Notes under the pieces: generated by a model
What the model was told of the DNA's origin: nothing
Databases searched by the model: none
What the model saw: only the letters and a program-made list of their open reading frames with translations
Program-made: the position numbers and the translations under genes
Part shown: positions 25,148-34,291 of the stretch, in pieces
Numbering within the stretch: position 1 is the stretch's first letter
Layout of the letters: each line of letters begins with the position of its first letter
Source of the DNA: Cohaesibacter celericrescens
GTDB taxonomy: Bacteria > Pseudomonadota > Alphaproteobacteria > Rhizobiales > Cohaesibacteraceae
NCBI RefSeq assembly: GCF_002866925.1
Contig: NZ_PKUQ01000002.1
Location: forward strand, 32,925-96,924
Length of the DNA: 64,000 nucleotides
Direction of reading: 5' to 3'

Positions 25148-26422
25148 CTATTTGAAGAAGTTTGGTAACGTAGTCGAAATTGCAGGAACCATGGTTATCA
25201 CCAACAAGGCAGCGATCAACGCCAACAAGTAGGGTGTCGTTGCTTTCATAACCTTCTCGAGTGGAACCTTGGTAATCGCGCTAGCAACAAACAAATCCAG
25301 TCCTACCGGTGGTGTTATGCAACCAATGGCAAGGTTTACCACCATAATAACACCAAAATGAATGGGATCGATTCCCATACTCAATGCAACCGGCAGGAAG
25401 ATCGGCGTAAGGATCACGACGGCAGCCGAGGCGTTGACCAATGTTCCAAGCACCAGAAGCAGAACGTTCATGATCAGAAGGAAGACGACTGCTGAGCTGG
25501 TAGCATGTGTCACCGCCTCGCCGATCATATGCGGGATCTGCAGGTTGGTCATCAACCAGCCAAAGACTTTGGCCGCACCAACAAGAAACATGATCAGAGT
25601 TGTCCCAATTACAGCCTTGAAGACAATCTGCGGAAAGTCTTTGATTTCAAGCTCGCGATAAACGAACAGGCCAACAACGATGCCATAAACTGCAGCCACT
25701 GCGGCGGCTTCAGTCGGAGTAAAAATGCCGCTATAGATGCCACCAATGATAATGGCAGGAGTGAGCAGAGCCCAGAAAGCATCCTTAAGAGCTAACGCCA
25801 AACGTTTGCAGGAAAAAGAGCCATCGGGGGGGATATGACCTTTCTTGGCCAAATACCAGCCCATACCACACATCACGCCCCCCATAAGAAGGCCGGGGAA
25901 TACGCCAGCCATGAATAGGTCGCCGATCGACACGTTTGCGATAACGCCATAGACGACAAAGGTAATGGATGGTGGGATTACGATGCCGACTGTACCGGCA
26001 GCTGCAACGATACCCGTTGCCATTTCGCGCTTGTAGCCCTTTCGCTCCATTTCATTGACCATGGTAGAACCAATGGCGGCGGTGGTCGCAGCTGACGACC
26101 CTGAAATGGCAGCAAAGAACATGCCTGCTACGGCTACGGCCTGAGCCAGTCCACCTGTAAATGAACCGACCATCGCTTGAGCCACATTGACAAGACGGGA
26201 GGTAACACCTCCTGCTGACATAAAGGCACCAGCCAACATGAAGAAAGGCACAGCCATGAAGGAGAAGGAATCAATGCCTGAAAACAGGTTGTTGACGATT
26301 AGAACCTGTGGCAATTCCATGTAGAAGAAAAGGATGCCAGATACGGACAGAGCCAAAGCATAAGCGACGGGAACGCCAATCAAAGCCATGACGACAAAAG
26401 AGACAATAAGTGCAGTTTCCAT
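25148..26422 (-). CDS. dctM: TRAP transporter large permease DctM
   Basis: A 424-residue, multi-spanning membrane protein of the DctM family, the ion-coupled channel of a TRAP carboxylate transporter. Family features seen are FMAVPFFMLAGAFMSAGG, the GxxFAAISGSSAATTAAIGS loop, GIVAAAGTVGIVIPPSITFV and ITPPVGLDLFVASAI near the C-terminus. About twelve hydrophobic segments are present, and length is typical. It is the last gene of a reverse-strand operon with dctQ 14 bases upstream, and a terminator follows. The large-subunit sequence does not identify the substrate. Confidence 0.95.
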   Translation of the reverse strand: METALIVSFVVMALIGVPVAYALALSVSGILFFYMELPQVLIVNNLFSGIDSFSFMAVPFFMLAGAFMSAGGVTSRLVNVAQAMVGSFTGGLAQAVAVAGMFFAAISGSSAATTAAIGSTMVNEMERKGYKREMATGIVAAAGTVGIVIPPSITFVVYGVIANVSIGDLFMAGVFPGLLMGGVMCGMGWYLAKKGHIPPDGSFSCKRLALALKDAFWALLTPAIIIGGIYSGIFTPTEAAAVAAVYGIVVGLFVYRELEIKDFPQIVFKAVIGTTLIMFLVGAAKVFGWLMTNLQIPHMIGEAVTHATSSAVVFLLIMNVLLLVLGTLVNASAAVVILTPIFLPVALSMGIDPIHFGVIMVVNLAIGCITPPVGLDLFVASAITKVPLEKVMKATTPYLLALIAALLVITMVPAISTTLPNFFK

Positions 26423-26436
26423 GAGTGTATCTCCTT

Positions 26437-26961
26437 TTAATCCGCCGAGATGATCGGTTGCTGGTCGACTGTTTTGGGGTCAGATCGGCCGTGAGTGAAG
26501 TGGCGGAAAATGCTGATCGTATCCTTGACGTGATACATCAGCATCAAAATGCCGGAGACTGGCATGATGGCATAAACATAGCTCATGCTTATCCCGAGGC
26601 CAGGAGATGTCTGGAAAGTCATGGTCGTGGTCATTTTCCAGCCCTGAATGATCAGGAGGAAGATGAACACATAACCACAGGCATTGATGAATAAGCTCAA
26701 AAGTATACCCGGTGTCTTGTCTTTAAGTAGGCGGGGCAACAATTCTACAGCCAAATGCCCGTCTTCACCCATAATCAGCGCTGATCCAAGGAAAACGACC
26801 CAGACGAACAAGAAGCGCGCCAACTCTTCAGTCCACTCAAACGAGAAACCGAAAATGTAGCGAGTGACCACTTGAGCAAAAATGATTGTCAACATGACAA
26901 GCATGGCGGCGACGGAAATTCCAAAAAGGAACTTTCGCAGAAATTTAAAGATGGCTTCCAT
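26437..26961 (-). CDS. dctQ: TRAP transporter small permease DctQ
   Basis: A 174-residue membrane protein with four hydrophobic helices. It carries the DctQ signature FSFEWTEELARFLFVWVVFL followed by a GEDGHLAVELL loop. It bridges the binding protein and DctM in the TRAP complex. It follows dctP after a 241-base gap that contains an inverted repeat and precedes dctM by 14 bases. The C-terminal 20 or so residues are polar and poorly conserved. The call is firm from signature and context. Confidence 0.94.
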   Translation of the reverse strand: MEAIFKFLRKFLFGISVAAMLVMLTIIFAQVVTRYIFGFSFEWTEELARFLFVWVVFLGSALIMGEDGHLAVELLPRLLKDKTPGILLSLFINACGYVFIFLLIIQGWKMTTTMTFQTSPGLGISMSYVYAIMPVSGILMLMYHVKDTISIFRHFTHGRSDPKTVDQQPIISAD

Positions 26962-27080
26962 GATGAGAGACCTTTTGGGGTGTGGTCTGAGAAAGCGAGC
27001 CGCAGTCGCCCAATCTCAAACCTCGAGATCACATCTCTTTATGACATGATATCAAAATCGGGGGGACATTGGCCGGTTTA

Positions 27081-27188
27081 GAAGCCCGATGGCAAACCGA
27101 AGTCTGGATCAATTGCGCCGGAGTGACCGAGAGTTCAGGGAACATGGCCTGCTCCCGCGCAATTTTCAAATCCAATCCATTGGGCTTC
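27081..27188 (-). repeat. Long-range inverted repeat in the dctP-dctQ gap
   Basis: GAAGCCCGATGG at 27081-27092 and CCATTGGGCTTC at 27177-27188 can pair over 12 positions with one mismatch, enclosing about 84 bases. It starts 15 bases past the dctP stop. In the transcript it would close a stem between dctP and dctQ. Such structures often protect the upstream binding-protein message from 3' decay, giving more DctP than permease (inference). Confidence 0.5.
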
Positions 27189-27202
27189 ATGGGTGTCGGT
27201 GG

Positions 27203-28180
27203 TTACTCAGCCAGAGCGTTGATCTTGTCAATATTGTCCTGACCAACTGTTTTAGCGAACATCTCAATCACCGGAGCTGTGGCTTCCTTGAATTTGGCGC
27301 GATCAACGTCAATAACTTCCATTTTTCCGGTGGCAATAATCTGTTCCCAATATTTGTTGTCTTGGTCTTCAGACACTTGACGCTGCCAATCAATGGCTTC
27401 CTTAGCGGCTTCTTCGATGATCGCTTTTTGCTCATCATTCAGTTTGGACCAACTGATCATAGAAATGATGATTGGTTCTGGAGAATAAGCGTGAGCGGTT
27501 TTGGAAGCATATTTCTGTACTTCATAGAAGCGTTTGGTGAAGATATGCGCGGAAGGGTTTTCTTGGCCATCAACAGCACCCTGCTGCATAGCAGAATACA
27601 ACTCACTAAAGGCCATCGGGGTTGGAGATGCTCCAAGAGACTTCATCATTTCAACAAAGATCTTGTTGGTCATGACGCGAATTTTAAGGCCGTCCATATC
27701 GGCTGGCTCTTTGATCGGACGCACATTGTTGGTGACATGACGGATACCATTTTCCATATAGCCGAGTAGTTTGATACCACGGCCTTCAAGCTCTTTGCCG
27801 AGCTCCATGCCGACTGTATCAAGTGATTTATAGGCATGCTGACGATCGTTGAACAGGAAAGGCAGGTCGAAGATTGAAATCTGCGGCTGGAACTGACCCA
27901 GAACAGCGGTACCAACCAGAGCCATGTCAACAGCACCAAACACCATGCCTTCGATGAGGTCTTTCTGCCCGCCTAGCTGAGAGCTAGGGAAGACTTTAAC
28001 TTCGATGGATCCACCACTCTTCTCAGCAACGAGCTTTGCGAACTGATCGGCTCCCTTACCGTAGGGATGATCAGGTACGGCAATATGGCCAAGTTTGAGC
28101 GTAACATCTGCGGCCCAAGTGGGTGTGGTTAGAGACAGAGCCATAAGGCCCGCACCAAGAATACTTACAAGACGGTTCAT
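27203..28180 (-). CDS. dctP: TRAP transporter solute-binding protein DctP
   Basis: A 325-residue periplasmic binding protein. The signal peptide is MNRLVSILGAG...TPTWA, cleaved near residue 23. Mature features of the DctP family are LKLGHIAVPDHPYGKGADQF, EVKVFPSSQLGGQKDLIEGM, DLPFLFNDRQHAY and DGLKIRVMTNKIFVEMMKSL. The last contains the Arg that usually salt-bridges the substrate carboxylate, and VDGQENP follows. It delivers an organic acid to DctQM. The substrate may be a C4-dicarboxylate, given the DctB/DctD regulators nearby, but the family is broad. A strong GGGAGG ribosome-binding site precedes the ATG. Confidence 0.95.
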   Translation of the reverse strand: MNRLVSILGAGLMALSLTTPTWAADVTLKLGHIAVPDHPYGKGADQFAKLVAEKSGGSIEVKVFPSSQLGGQKDLIEGMVFGAVDMALVGTAVLGQFQPQISIFDLPFLFNDRQHAYKSLDTVGMELGKELEGRGIKLLGYMENGIRHVTNNVRPIKEPADMDGLKIRVMTNKIFVEMMKSLGASPTPMAFSELYSAMQQGAVDGQENPSAHIFTKRFYEVQKYASKTAHAYSPEPIIISMISWSKLNDEQKAIIEEAAKEAIDWQRQVSEDQDNKYWEQIIATGKMEVIDVDRAKFKEATAPVIEMFAKTVGQDNIDKINALAE

Positions 28181-28240
28181 AATTACCTCCCTACCTTGCT
28201 ATTTTAAAGTCTGATCAAGACGTTTCGCCCAATACAGTCA

Positions 28241-28260
28241 AAAGCGATATTCTTCCCAAA
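28241..28260 (-). promoter_or_regulatory. Candidate sigma-54 promoter of dctPQM
   Basis: On the reverse strand the sequence TTTGGGAAGAATATCGCTTT has the GG and GC dinucleotides separated by exactly 10 bases, as sigma-54 promoters require, with TGGGA for TGGCA and TCGC for TTGC. It would start transcription about 50 bases before dctP. The divergent DctD-type activator supports it. The match outside GG/GC is imperfect. Confidence 0.45.
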
Positions 28261-28894
28261 CGGTGAGCTGCATACCGAAGAAACAATATGCAGTGTGTCC
28301 AAAGACGCAAACAGCGCAAAAGGGGGAGCTAGCCCTGTCCGCGTTTTGGTTTGATAGGGCATAGAACGCAATCTCTATGCCAACAATGAACCGACCGCTT
28401 GATTAATTGATGGTTTGTTTGGTGGGTCTTCAAGAGAACATGGAGTTTGATTGGCTTAAATAACTGAAAAATATAGATTATTATTTTTTTAACCATCACA
28501 TTCGTCAAGGCGATGAAGATTTTTAATATTATCTTTCGAGAAAGGCTTGTTGACTTTACGTGTAAATACGTTTGATTTTATGTGATAGCGAATTGGTTAT
28601 TTTCGCTTGGAATGGAGCTTTGTGCGGATTTCCATCCAAGTGGCCTTGAGGTGCGTCACAATTCTCGCACAAGTATTTCTGAATTAGTCCGGCGCTTCAG
28701 ATGTCAAACAGACATGAGTCAAAGCCATGCCCGTCTGTTTGAGGGTAATAAACTAGTGTTGCCTTGCATAAAAAAGGCTGGACGAGAAAAGGGACTGAAA
28801 AGAACCTAGCTAAACTAGGGTTGCGGTTCCGTTTGATCCGTATCTAAATCAGGTGCCTGACGTCAGGAAGCACCAAGCCAGCGGTGTTAAGTTT
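28261..28894. other. Intergenic region between dctP and dctD
   Basis: About 630 bases upstream of both dctP (reverse) and dctD (forward). A very AT-rich stretch lies at about 28455-28580. No reading frame here is credible. Binding sites for the DctD-type activator would be expected upstream of the candidate sigma-54 promoter, but no clear inverted repeat was singled out. Confidence 0.35.
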
Positions 28895-30244
28895 ATGAGC
28901 GAGATGGATATTTCTGTTATCTATATTGAAGACGACAAGAGCGTGCAGTTTGCTTATATGCAATCCATGACCATGTCGGGCTTCACCGTCGTTTCTGCGG
29001 ATAACGCCGAGGACGGCCTAGAACTCGTAAAAAAGGATCGCTCATCAATCGTTGTCACGGACATACGACTACCCGGCATGTCAGGTATTGAACTCATGCA
29101 CAAAGTTCATAAGCTCGATGATGGCATCCCAGTGGTGCTGGTTACCGGTCATGGCGATGTTGAGATGGCCGTCAATGCGATGAAGATCGGTGCTTATGAT
29201 TTCATAGAGAAACCCTGCAACAATGAACGGCTGACTGAAGTCCTGAAAAGAGCAGTAGAGAAGCGCCGACTGGTTCTTGAAAATCTCAAACTCCGGCTGG
29301 AACAAAAAACGGCCAACGGTCCGGTGATGATTGGTCAAAGCAAGGCTATGAAGCGCATTCGAGATACCTTATTAAATATCTCCGATACGGATGCCGATAT
29401 ATTAATTGAAGGGGAAACCGGAACCGGCAAAGAGGTTGTCGCCAATAGCATTCATGCATGGAGCAGCCGCCGGAATGGCAATTTTGTGCCGCTCAATTGC
29501 GCCGCTTTCCCGGACAGCCTGTTCGAAAGCGAGATGTTCGGGCATGAAGCAGGCTCCTTTACAGGGGCGACAAAAAAACGCATTGGCAAGATCGAGCATG
29601 CTAACAAAGGTACGCTTTTTTTGGACGAAATAGAAAGCATGCCACTGGATATTCAGGCGAAATTTCTGCGCGTATTACAAGAACGGAGCGTGGAACGTCT
29701 TGGTGACAACAAAATCATACCAGTCGATTGCAGGGTGGTTGCTGCTACCAAGGAAAATCTACTTGATCTTAGCCAAAATAAAGAATTCAGGCTCGATCTT
29801 TATTATCGTCTCAATGTTGTGACTATCCATCTGCCTCCGCTGCGTGACAAACGTGATGATATTCCGGAGCTTTTCTATCACTTTGCAACGATGGCAGCGC
29901 AACATTATCGTCGCCCTGTCCCTGACATCAAACCGGAACTCATCATTTGGCTCCAAACGCAAGACTGGCCTGGTAATGTCAGAGAGTTGAAACACACGGC
30001 CGAACGGTATGTGTTGGGCCTCTTTGCTCCGGATTTTGGTGATTTTCCAATCTCAGAAGATCATCGGATGAGCCTCTCTGACTCGCTGGACACTTTTGAA
30101 AAAAGGTTGATCGAAGACGCGCTTAAAAAGAATGATGGCCATGTCAGTTCAGCGGCCAAGCAACTTCTCCTGCCGCGAAAAACCCTTTATGACAAGATCA
30201 AGCGCCATAGCATCAAGCCTGACTCCTATCGCTCAGACTGCTGA
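28895..30244 (+). CDS. dctD: Sigma-54-dependent response regulator DctD-like
   Basis: A 449-residue activator in three parts. The receiver domain (about 5-120) has acidic residues IYIEDD, phospho-acceptor Asp in VVTDIRLPG, and a conserved Lys in FIEKPC. The AAA+ domain (about 145-370) has Walker A EGETGTGKEVVA, the sigma-54-contact loop as GSFTGA rather than GAFTGA, Walker B GTLFLDEIE, and WPGNVRELKH. The C-terminal Fis-type helix-turn-helix is DGHVSSAAKQLLLPRKTLYD. It probably activates dctPQM through sigma-54 when phosphorylated by the adjacent DctB. The frame extends upstream to a GTG at 28853, but the ATG at 28895 gives the usual distance to the receiver. Confidence 0.9.
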   Translation: MSEMDISVIYIEDDKSVQFAYMQSMTMSGFTVVSADNAEDGLELVKKDRSSIVVTDIRLPGMSGIELMHKVHKLDDGIPVVLVTGHGDVEMAVNAMKIGAYDFIEKPCNNERLTEVLKRAVEKRRLVLENLKLRLEQKTANGPVMIGQSKAMKRIRDTLLNISDTDADILIEGETGTGKEVVANSIHAWSSRRNGNFVPLNCAAFPDSLFESEMFGHEAGSFTGATKKRIGKIEHANKGTLFLDEIESMPLDIQAKFLRVLQERSVERLGDNKIIPVDCRVVAATKENLLDLSQNKEFRLDLYYRLNVVTIHLPPLRDKRDDIPELFYHFATMAAQHYRRPVPDIKPELIIWLQTQDWPGNVRELKHTAERYVLGLFAPDFGDFPISEDHRMSLSDSLDTFEKRLIEDALKKNDGHVSSAAKQLLLPRKTLYDKIKRHSIKPDSYRSDC

Positions 30245-30273
30245 CAGATTTCACATTTGATTTGGCATCACAG

Positions 30274-31965
30274 TTAATTTGGTGTCTCTGTCGAATCGGC
30301 TTGCTCTTCTCGCCACTCCGACCAACTTACGGTGAATTCGGCTCCTCCTTTGGGATGATTCCGAACCGAGATCGTGCCGTCCGAATTCTCGACAATACCA
30401 TTCACAATCGCCAACCCTAATCCTGTGCCTCGCTGCTTGGTTGAATAAAAGCTTTCAAAGATTTTAGTAGGATCAGGAATACCGCAACCATTGTCGCGTA
30501 CTTTGACAATCACTCGGCCTTTGACCCTTACAATCATAATAACAATGACCTTATCCGACTGATCGCCCATGGCCTCCAGAGCATTGGTGATCAAGTTGCT
30601 AAAGATCTGTTCAAGGCCGATTTCATTGCAGGGCACCTGGATGTCATCATGGCGGACCTGAAGGAACAATTTCACATTGTGCTTCTTGAGAGTCAGTTGA
30701 AACAATCGAATGGAAGCGTTTGCGGCAGACACGATGTTGGCTTTGCCACGGGGAACACGATGGCGACTAGCAAATCCTTTGAGCTCAGAAATTTGCTGCG
30801 TCAACTTCTCGATGTGTGACGATATCAGCACTAGATTGTCATCAACGTCATGATACCTCTTGCGCTTCAACAACAGCCTTGACGTATCGAGCAGCATGTA
30901 GATCGCGGACAAAGGCTGATTAAACTCATGCGCCACCTCTGTTGCCATTTGCCCGATTGCGGCCAATTTGCTGTTTTCAAGCAACTGGTTTCTTATCTTC
31001 TGGATGCTTCTATTGTATTTGTTTGTGATATTTCTGTAGAGGAAGATCAGTGTGAGATAGAGCAACACCGATATAGAGACGATTAGCGCTACCGAATTAT
31101 AGATATATCGCGCGCTTTGAATTGAATGGATGGTCCAGCCGAACTCTACAATCTCTTCTTTTAACGAAAGTTTTTCTGGAAAAATGCAAGAAAACAGCGG
31201 GTTCTTATAAAATGTAATGTCACCGATTCTATAGCATATTTTTTGCGCGATTGGATTTGTCACACCATTATTAAAGCGATCTAAAGCAGCAGGATTATCA
31301 TCAATGCTGGCACCTGATTTGCCAAACGACTTGTGTTTCCAGCTTTCATTTGAACTCAAGAAAATCACGTCATTTACATCGGAAACCAGGATATCATCCG
31401 GACCGGAGCGCCAGACAGTTTCGAGATCCGTTAGGTGGATCTCGATTGCGACAGCTCCAATGATTGTGTCGTCCGATTTCAGGCCATAGGCAATAAAAAA
31501 ACCTGGCGTTGAGGAAACAATACCAATGCCATAAAATTGCCCAAGCCTTCCCGCCATTGCCTCCTTGAAATAGGGCCTAAATCCGAAATTTTTCCCAGTA
31601 TAGCTTTCGGGATCATGCCAATTGCTGGAAGCGACGGCCCGACCATTCTTATCAAGAACGTAAATAGTCGAAACATTGGTCGCATATTTTATTCTTTGCA
31701 GGAAATAGCCGCTTGATACCGGATCAAATTCACCGCTGAGCATTTTATTGATTTTATCATTTTGAGAAAGGATGAAGGGTAGAAACTTATAGCGTGAAAT
31801 TTCCGATTCTAAACTCGATCTGTACATGTTGAGCAACAGCTCGCTCGAAGCGACCTTGTTCTTCAATTCAGAGAAAAATGGAACGGCAACAAATAGACCG
31901 ATGATCAAGACCAATAGAAAATGAATGGTTGCGACCTTCAATTTGGAAAAGACTTTTCGTAGCAT
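30274..31965 (-). CDS. dctB: DctB-like sensor histidine kinase
   Basis: A 563-residue membrane sensor. One transmembrane helix lies at about 13-33 and a second at about 285-307. They enclose a periplasmic double-PAS-like region with IYVLDKNGRAVASSNW and FGFRPYFKEAMAG, as in DctB. The cytoplasmic part has the phospho-acceptor His in ATEVAHEFNQPLSAIYMLLD, the N box FSNLITNALEAMG, and ATP-lid motifs VRDNGCGIP and GTGLGLAIV. It is the likely partner of DctD. Unlike the usual dctBD operon, it is encoded convergently to dctD, with stop codons only 29 bases apart, so the two must be transcribed separately. Confidence 0.9.
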   Translation of the reverse strand: MLRKVFSKLKVATIHFLLVLIIGLFVAVPFFSELKNKVASSELLLNMYRSSLESEISRYKFLPFILSQNDKINKMLSGEFDPVSSGYFLQRIKYATNVSTIYVLDKNGRAVASSNWHDPESYTGKNFGFRPYFKEAMAGRLGQFYGIGIVSSTPGFFIAYGLKSDDTIIGAVAIEIHLTDLETVWRSGPDDILVSDVNDVIFLSSNESWKHKSFGKSGASIDDNPAALDRFNNGVTNPIAQKICYRIGDITFYKNPLFSCIFPEKLSLKEEIVEFGWTIHSIQSARYIYNSVALIVSISVLLYLTLIFLYRNITNKYNRSIQKIRNQLLENSKLAAIGQMATEVAHEFNQPLSAIYMLLDTSRLLLKRKRYHDVDDNLVLISSHIEKLTQQISELKGFASRHRVPRGKANIVSAANASIRLFQLTLKKHNVKLFLQVRHDDIQVPCNEIGLEQIFSNLITNALEAMGDQSDKVIVIMIVRVKGRVIVKVRDNGCGIPDPTKIFESFYSTKQRGTGLGLAIVNGIVENSDGTISVRNHPKGGAEFTVSWSEWREEQADSTETPN

Positions 31966-32327
31966 TACCTGTTTCCGTTGAAGATCTTCCTTGTGGGCAC
32001 TAGGCCAAAAGCAAATCTACGTGCGCTTTGAAGGAACGATTTAATAAAAATCCGGATGCAGTCTAGACCATTCTTTATTCCGAATATAGTCGAACCATAA
32101 CCGACAGCCGAATGCGTTTTTTTGTAAGACATGCGCCAGTTGCGAAATAGGTACGGCAAGTCGCGTATTATCTTTCCACCAACAGTTCCCTCAACCTATT
32201 CGGCAGAAACAAAAGCGGTACGTCACAGACAACGGTATGTTTGCTTGTTCGACCGATATTTGTTGTGCATGGATGAATGGCAGTGTTGGCCAATCTGGTA
32301 ATATTTCATGTGCCAGATAGAAATGAT
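31966..32327. other. Intergenic region upstream of dctB and downstream of recJ
   Basis: About 360 bases between recJ and dctB, both on the reverse strand. No plausible gene is seen. It must hold the dctB promoter; none was identified with confidence. Confidence 0.4.
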
Positions 32328-34142
32328 TTATGCCGTGACTTCGGCTGCGTCAATGATGCGTAGCTGTACGGTAGGCCTGCCTTGCCAATGATCCAAGGAC
32401 AATGTTCCCGCTATATGCAGGCTTTGCCCGCGGTGATCGAGGAGCAACTTGCCAATCGGTTCATCTGCGGCCCTAAAGCAAATACCTTTTAATTTACCGC
32501 CGGAATTGTTGCTGATGGTGCAGCGGATATGCCCCCCCTGCCCGACAACATCTGCGAAAGCAATTTTGTGCGCAGGAAAAACAAAGACAGGCTCTGGATT
32601 GCCTGCTCCAAAGGGGCCTGCTTTTTCCAGAAGATTTACTAATTCTTCTGTTGCGCCGGTGGCGGACAAAGCGGCATCAATTTTTAGATCATCAAGTGCG
32701 CGGGCTTCTTTGACCTGCTCACTCAGCCGTTCATTGAGAAATTGCCGAAAGGCCGGAATGTCTTTTTCCAAAATGGTCAAGCCCGCCGCCATAGAGTGCC
32801 CGCCGCCCTTTACGAGCAACTTGTCTGCACAGGCGGCACGAACCGCAGAGCCAAGATCAGAACCGAGTATCGAACGGCCGGAGCCTGTTCCTTCGTGATT
32901 TGCATTGATGGCAATAGCAAACGCAGGACGGCGAAATCGTTCTTTCAAGCGTGAGGCCAAAAGGCCAACGATACCCGCATGCCAATCAGGACTGGATGTG
33001 ACCAAAGCCACGCAATCAGGATCTTCCATAACCTGTCTGTCCGCCTGAGCGGTTGCTTCTTCCAGCATGATCTGCTCAAGCGCCTGACGCTCTTTATTCA
33101 GGCGTTCAAGTTCTGCAGCAAGATGTTCGGATTCCTCTTGATCATTGCACGTCAACAGCCGAGCACCCAATGCGGCATCCCCAATGCGCCCGCCAGCATT
33201 AATGCGAGGCCCGAGCATAAACCCCAGATGATAGGGACTGACAGGCCCGGATACCCTCGAAACGGTTTGCAGCGCCGACATACCAAGATTGCGGTGGGCG
33301 CGAATGACCATCAGCCCTTTGACCACAAAGGCACGGTTCAACCCCTGTAGTGGAACAACATCACACACAGTGCCTAGCGCGACCAAATCCAGCCATGCTA
33401 ATAGATCCGGTGGTGTGCATTTGCCTTTTTTGTAAAAATCAGATTTCCGCAACAGTCTGTTTACAGCCACCAACGCCATGAAAGTGACACCAACGGCGGC
33501 AAGATGCCCCAACTGGCTGAGATCATCATGCCGGTTAGGATTGACCAAAGCCACGCAGGGGGGAAGTTCTTCACCAACCTGATGGTGATCAAGCACCACG
33601 ACATCTGTTTCGCGCGCCTGAGCCTGCTCTAGAGCTGCAAAAGACGTTGCCCCGCAATCAACCGTGATAATCAGAGTATGCTTTTGATCAATCAGTTGAT
33701 CGATAGCATCGGGATTGGGGCCATAGCCCTCAAAAATACGATCCGGAATATAGATATTGGCCTCACAGCCACAATGACGCAGGAAAAGCGTCATAAGAGC
33801 ACTGGAAGTGGCACCGTCGACATCATAATCGCCAAAAACTGCGATCTTCTCGCCTTTAACAATGGCGCTTACAATGCGCTCCGCGGCTTTGTCCATGTCG
33901 GTCATGGTTGATGGGTCTGGCATCAACCGTTTTAAACTCGGGTCAAGATAGTCTTCTGCAGTATCCATATCTTGCCCACGGGCGACCAACACCCTCGCCA
34001 CCAAATCAGGAATGCCTTGTGATTGAGCGATTGCTCCAGCGAGCTCTACCCCGCGCACGTCAAGTTGCTCGATCCAACGCCGTTCTTTAGCGGACCGAGT
34101 AACACCTAGATAGGCTTTTGAATGGGAGGAATTGGAGATCAT
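32328..34142 (-). CDS. recJ: Single-stranded-DNA-specific 5'-3' exonuclease RecJ
   Basis: A 604-residue DHH-superfamily nuclease. Metal-binding motifs are in order: FGDYDVDGATSSALM (motif I), VDCGATSFAAL (motif II), VVLDHHQVGEELP (the DHH motif) and NPNRHDDLSQ. The DHHA1 domain follows with GKGGGHSMAAGL-like VKGGGHSMAAGLT, and the C-terminal OB domain ends in VQLRIIDAAEV. It degrades single-stranded DNA in recombination and mismatch repair. Length is normal for alphaproteobacterial RecJ. It follows glpX on the same strand but a terminator separates them, so it has its own promoter. Confidence 0.96.
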   Translation of the reverse strand: MISNSSHSKAYLGVTRSAKERRWIEQLDVRGVELAGAIAQSQGIPDLVARVLVARGQDMDTAEDYLDPSLKRLMPDPSTMTDMDKAAERIVSAIVKGEKIAVFGDYDVDGATSSALMTLFLRHCGCEANIYIPDRIFEGYGPNPDAIDQLIDQKHTLIITVDCGATSFAALEQAQARETDVVVLDHHQVGEELPPCVALVNPNRHDDLSQLGHLAAVGVTFMALVAVNRLLRKSDFYKKGKCTPPDLLAWLDLVALGTVCDVVPLQGLNRAFVVKGLMVIRAHRNLGMSALQTVSRVSGPVSPYHLGFMLGPRINAGGRIGDAALGARLLTCNDQEESEHLAAELERLNKERQALEQIMLEEATAQADRQVMEDPDCVALVTSSPDWHAGIVGLLASRLKERFRRPAFAIAINANHEGTGSGRSILGSDLGSAVRAACADKLLVKGGGHSMAAGLTILEKDIPAFRQFLNERLSEQVKEARALDDLKIDAALSATGATEELVNLLEKAGPFGAGNPEPVFVFPAHKIAFADVVGQGGHIRCTISNNSGGKLKGICFRAADEPIGKLLLDHRGQSLHIAGTLSLDHWQGRPTVQLRIIDAAEVTA

Positions 34143-34218
34143 TTACAAGCTTTATGCAGGGACGATACAGAATCAATGGTTGGTGACAATTTAGCACGCT
34201 GACATCCGCGCAGACATG

Positions 34219-34247
34219 AAAAAGGCGGGCATTTGTTGGCCCGCCTT
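34219..34247 (-). terminator. Terminator of glpX
   Basis: On the reverse strand AAGGCGGGC pairs with GCCCGCCTT around an 8-base loop, followed by TTTTTC. It lies about 45 bases after the glpX stop codon. Confidence 0.9.
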
Positions 34248-34291
34248 GGATTATTATGTAGGATGGCACACGGCCTTAGTCGCGGATCCTA

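Noticed and set aside
27089..27769. 226-codon forward open frame opposite dctP
   Set aside because: It lies almost wholly antisense to the well-supported dctP gene, begins in its 3' gap and has no recognisable motif or ribosome-binding site.
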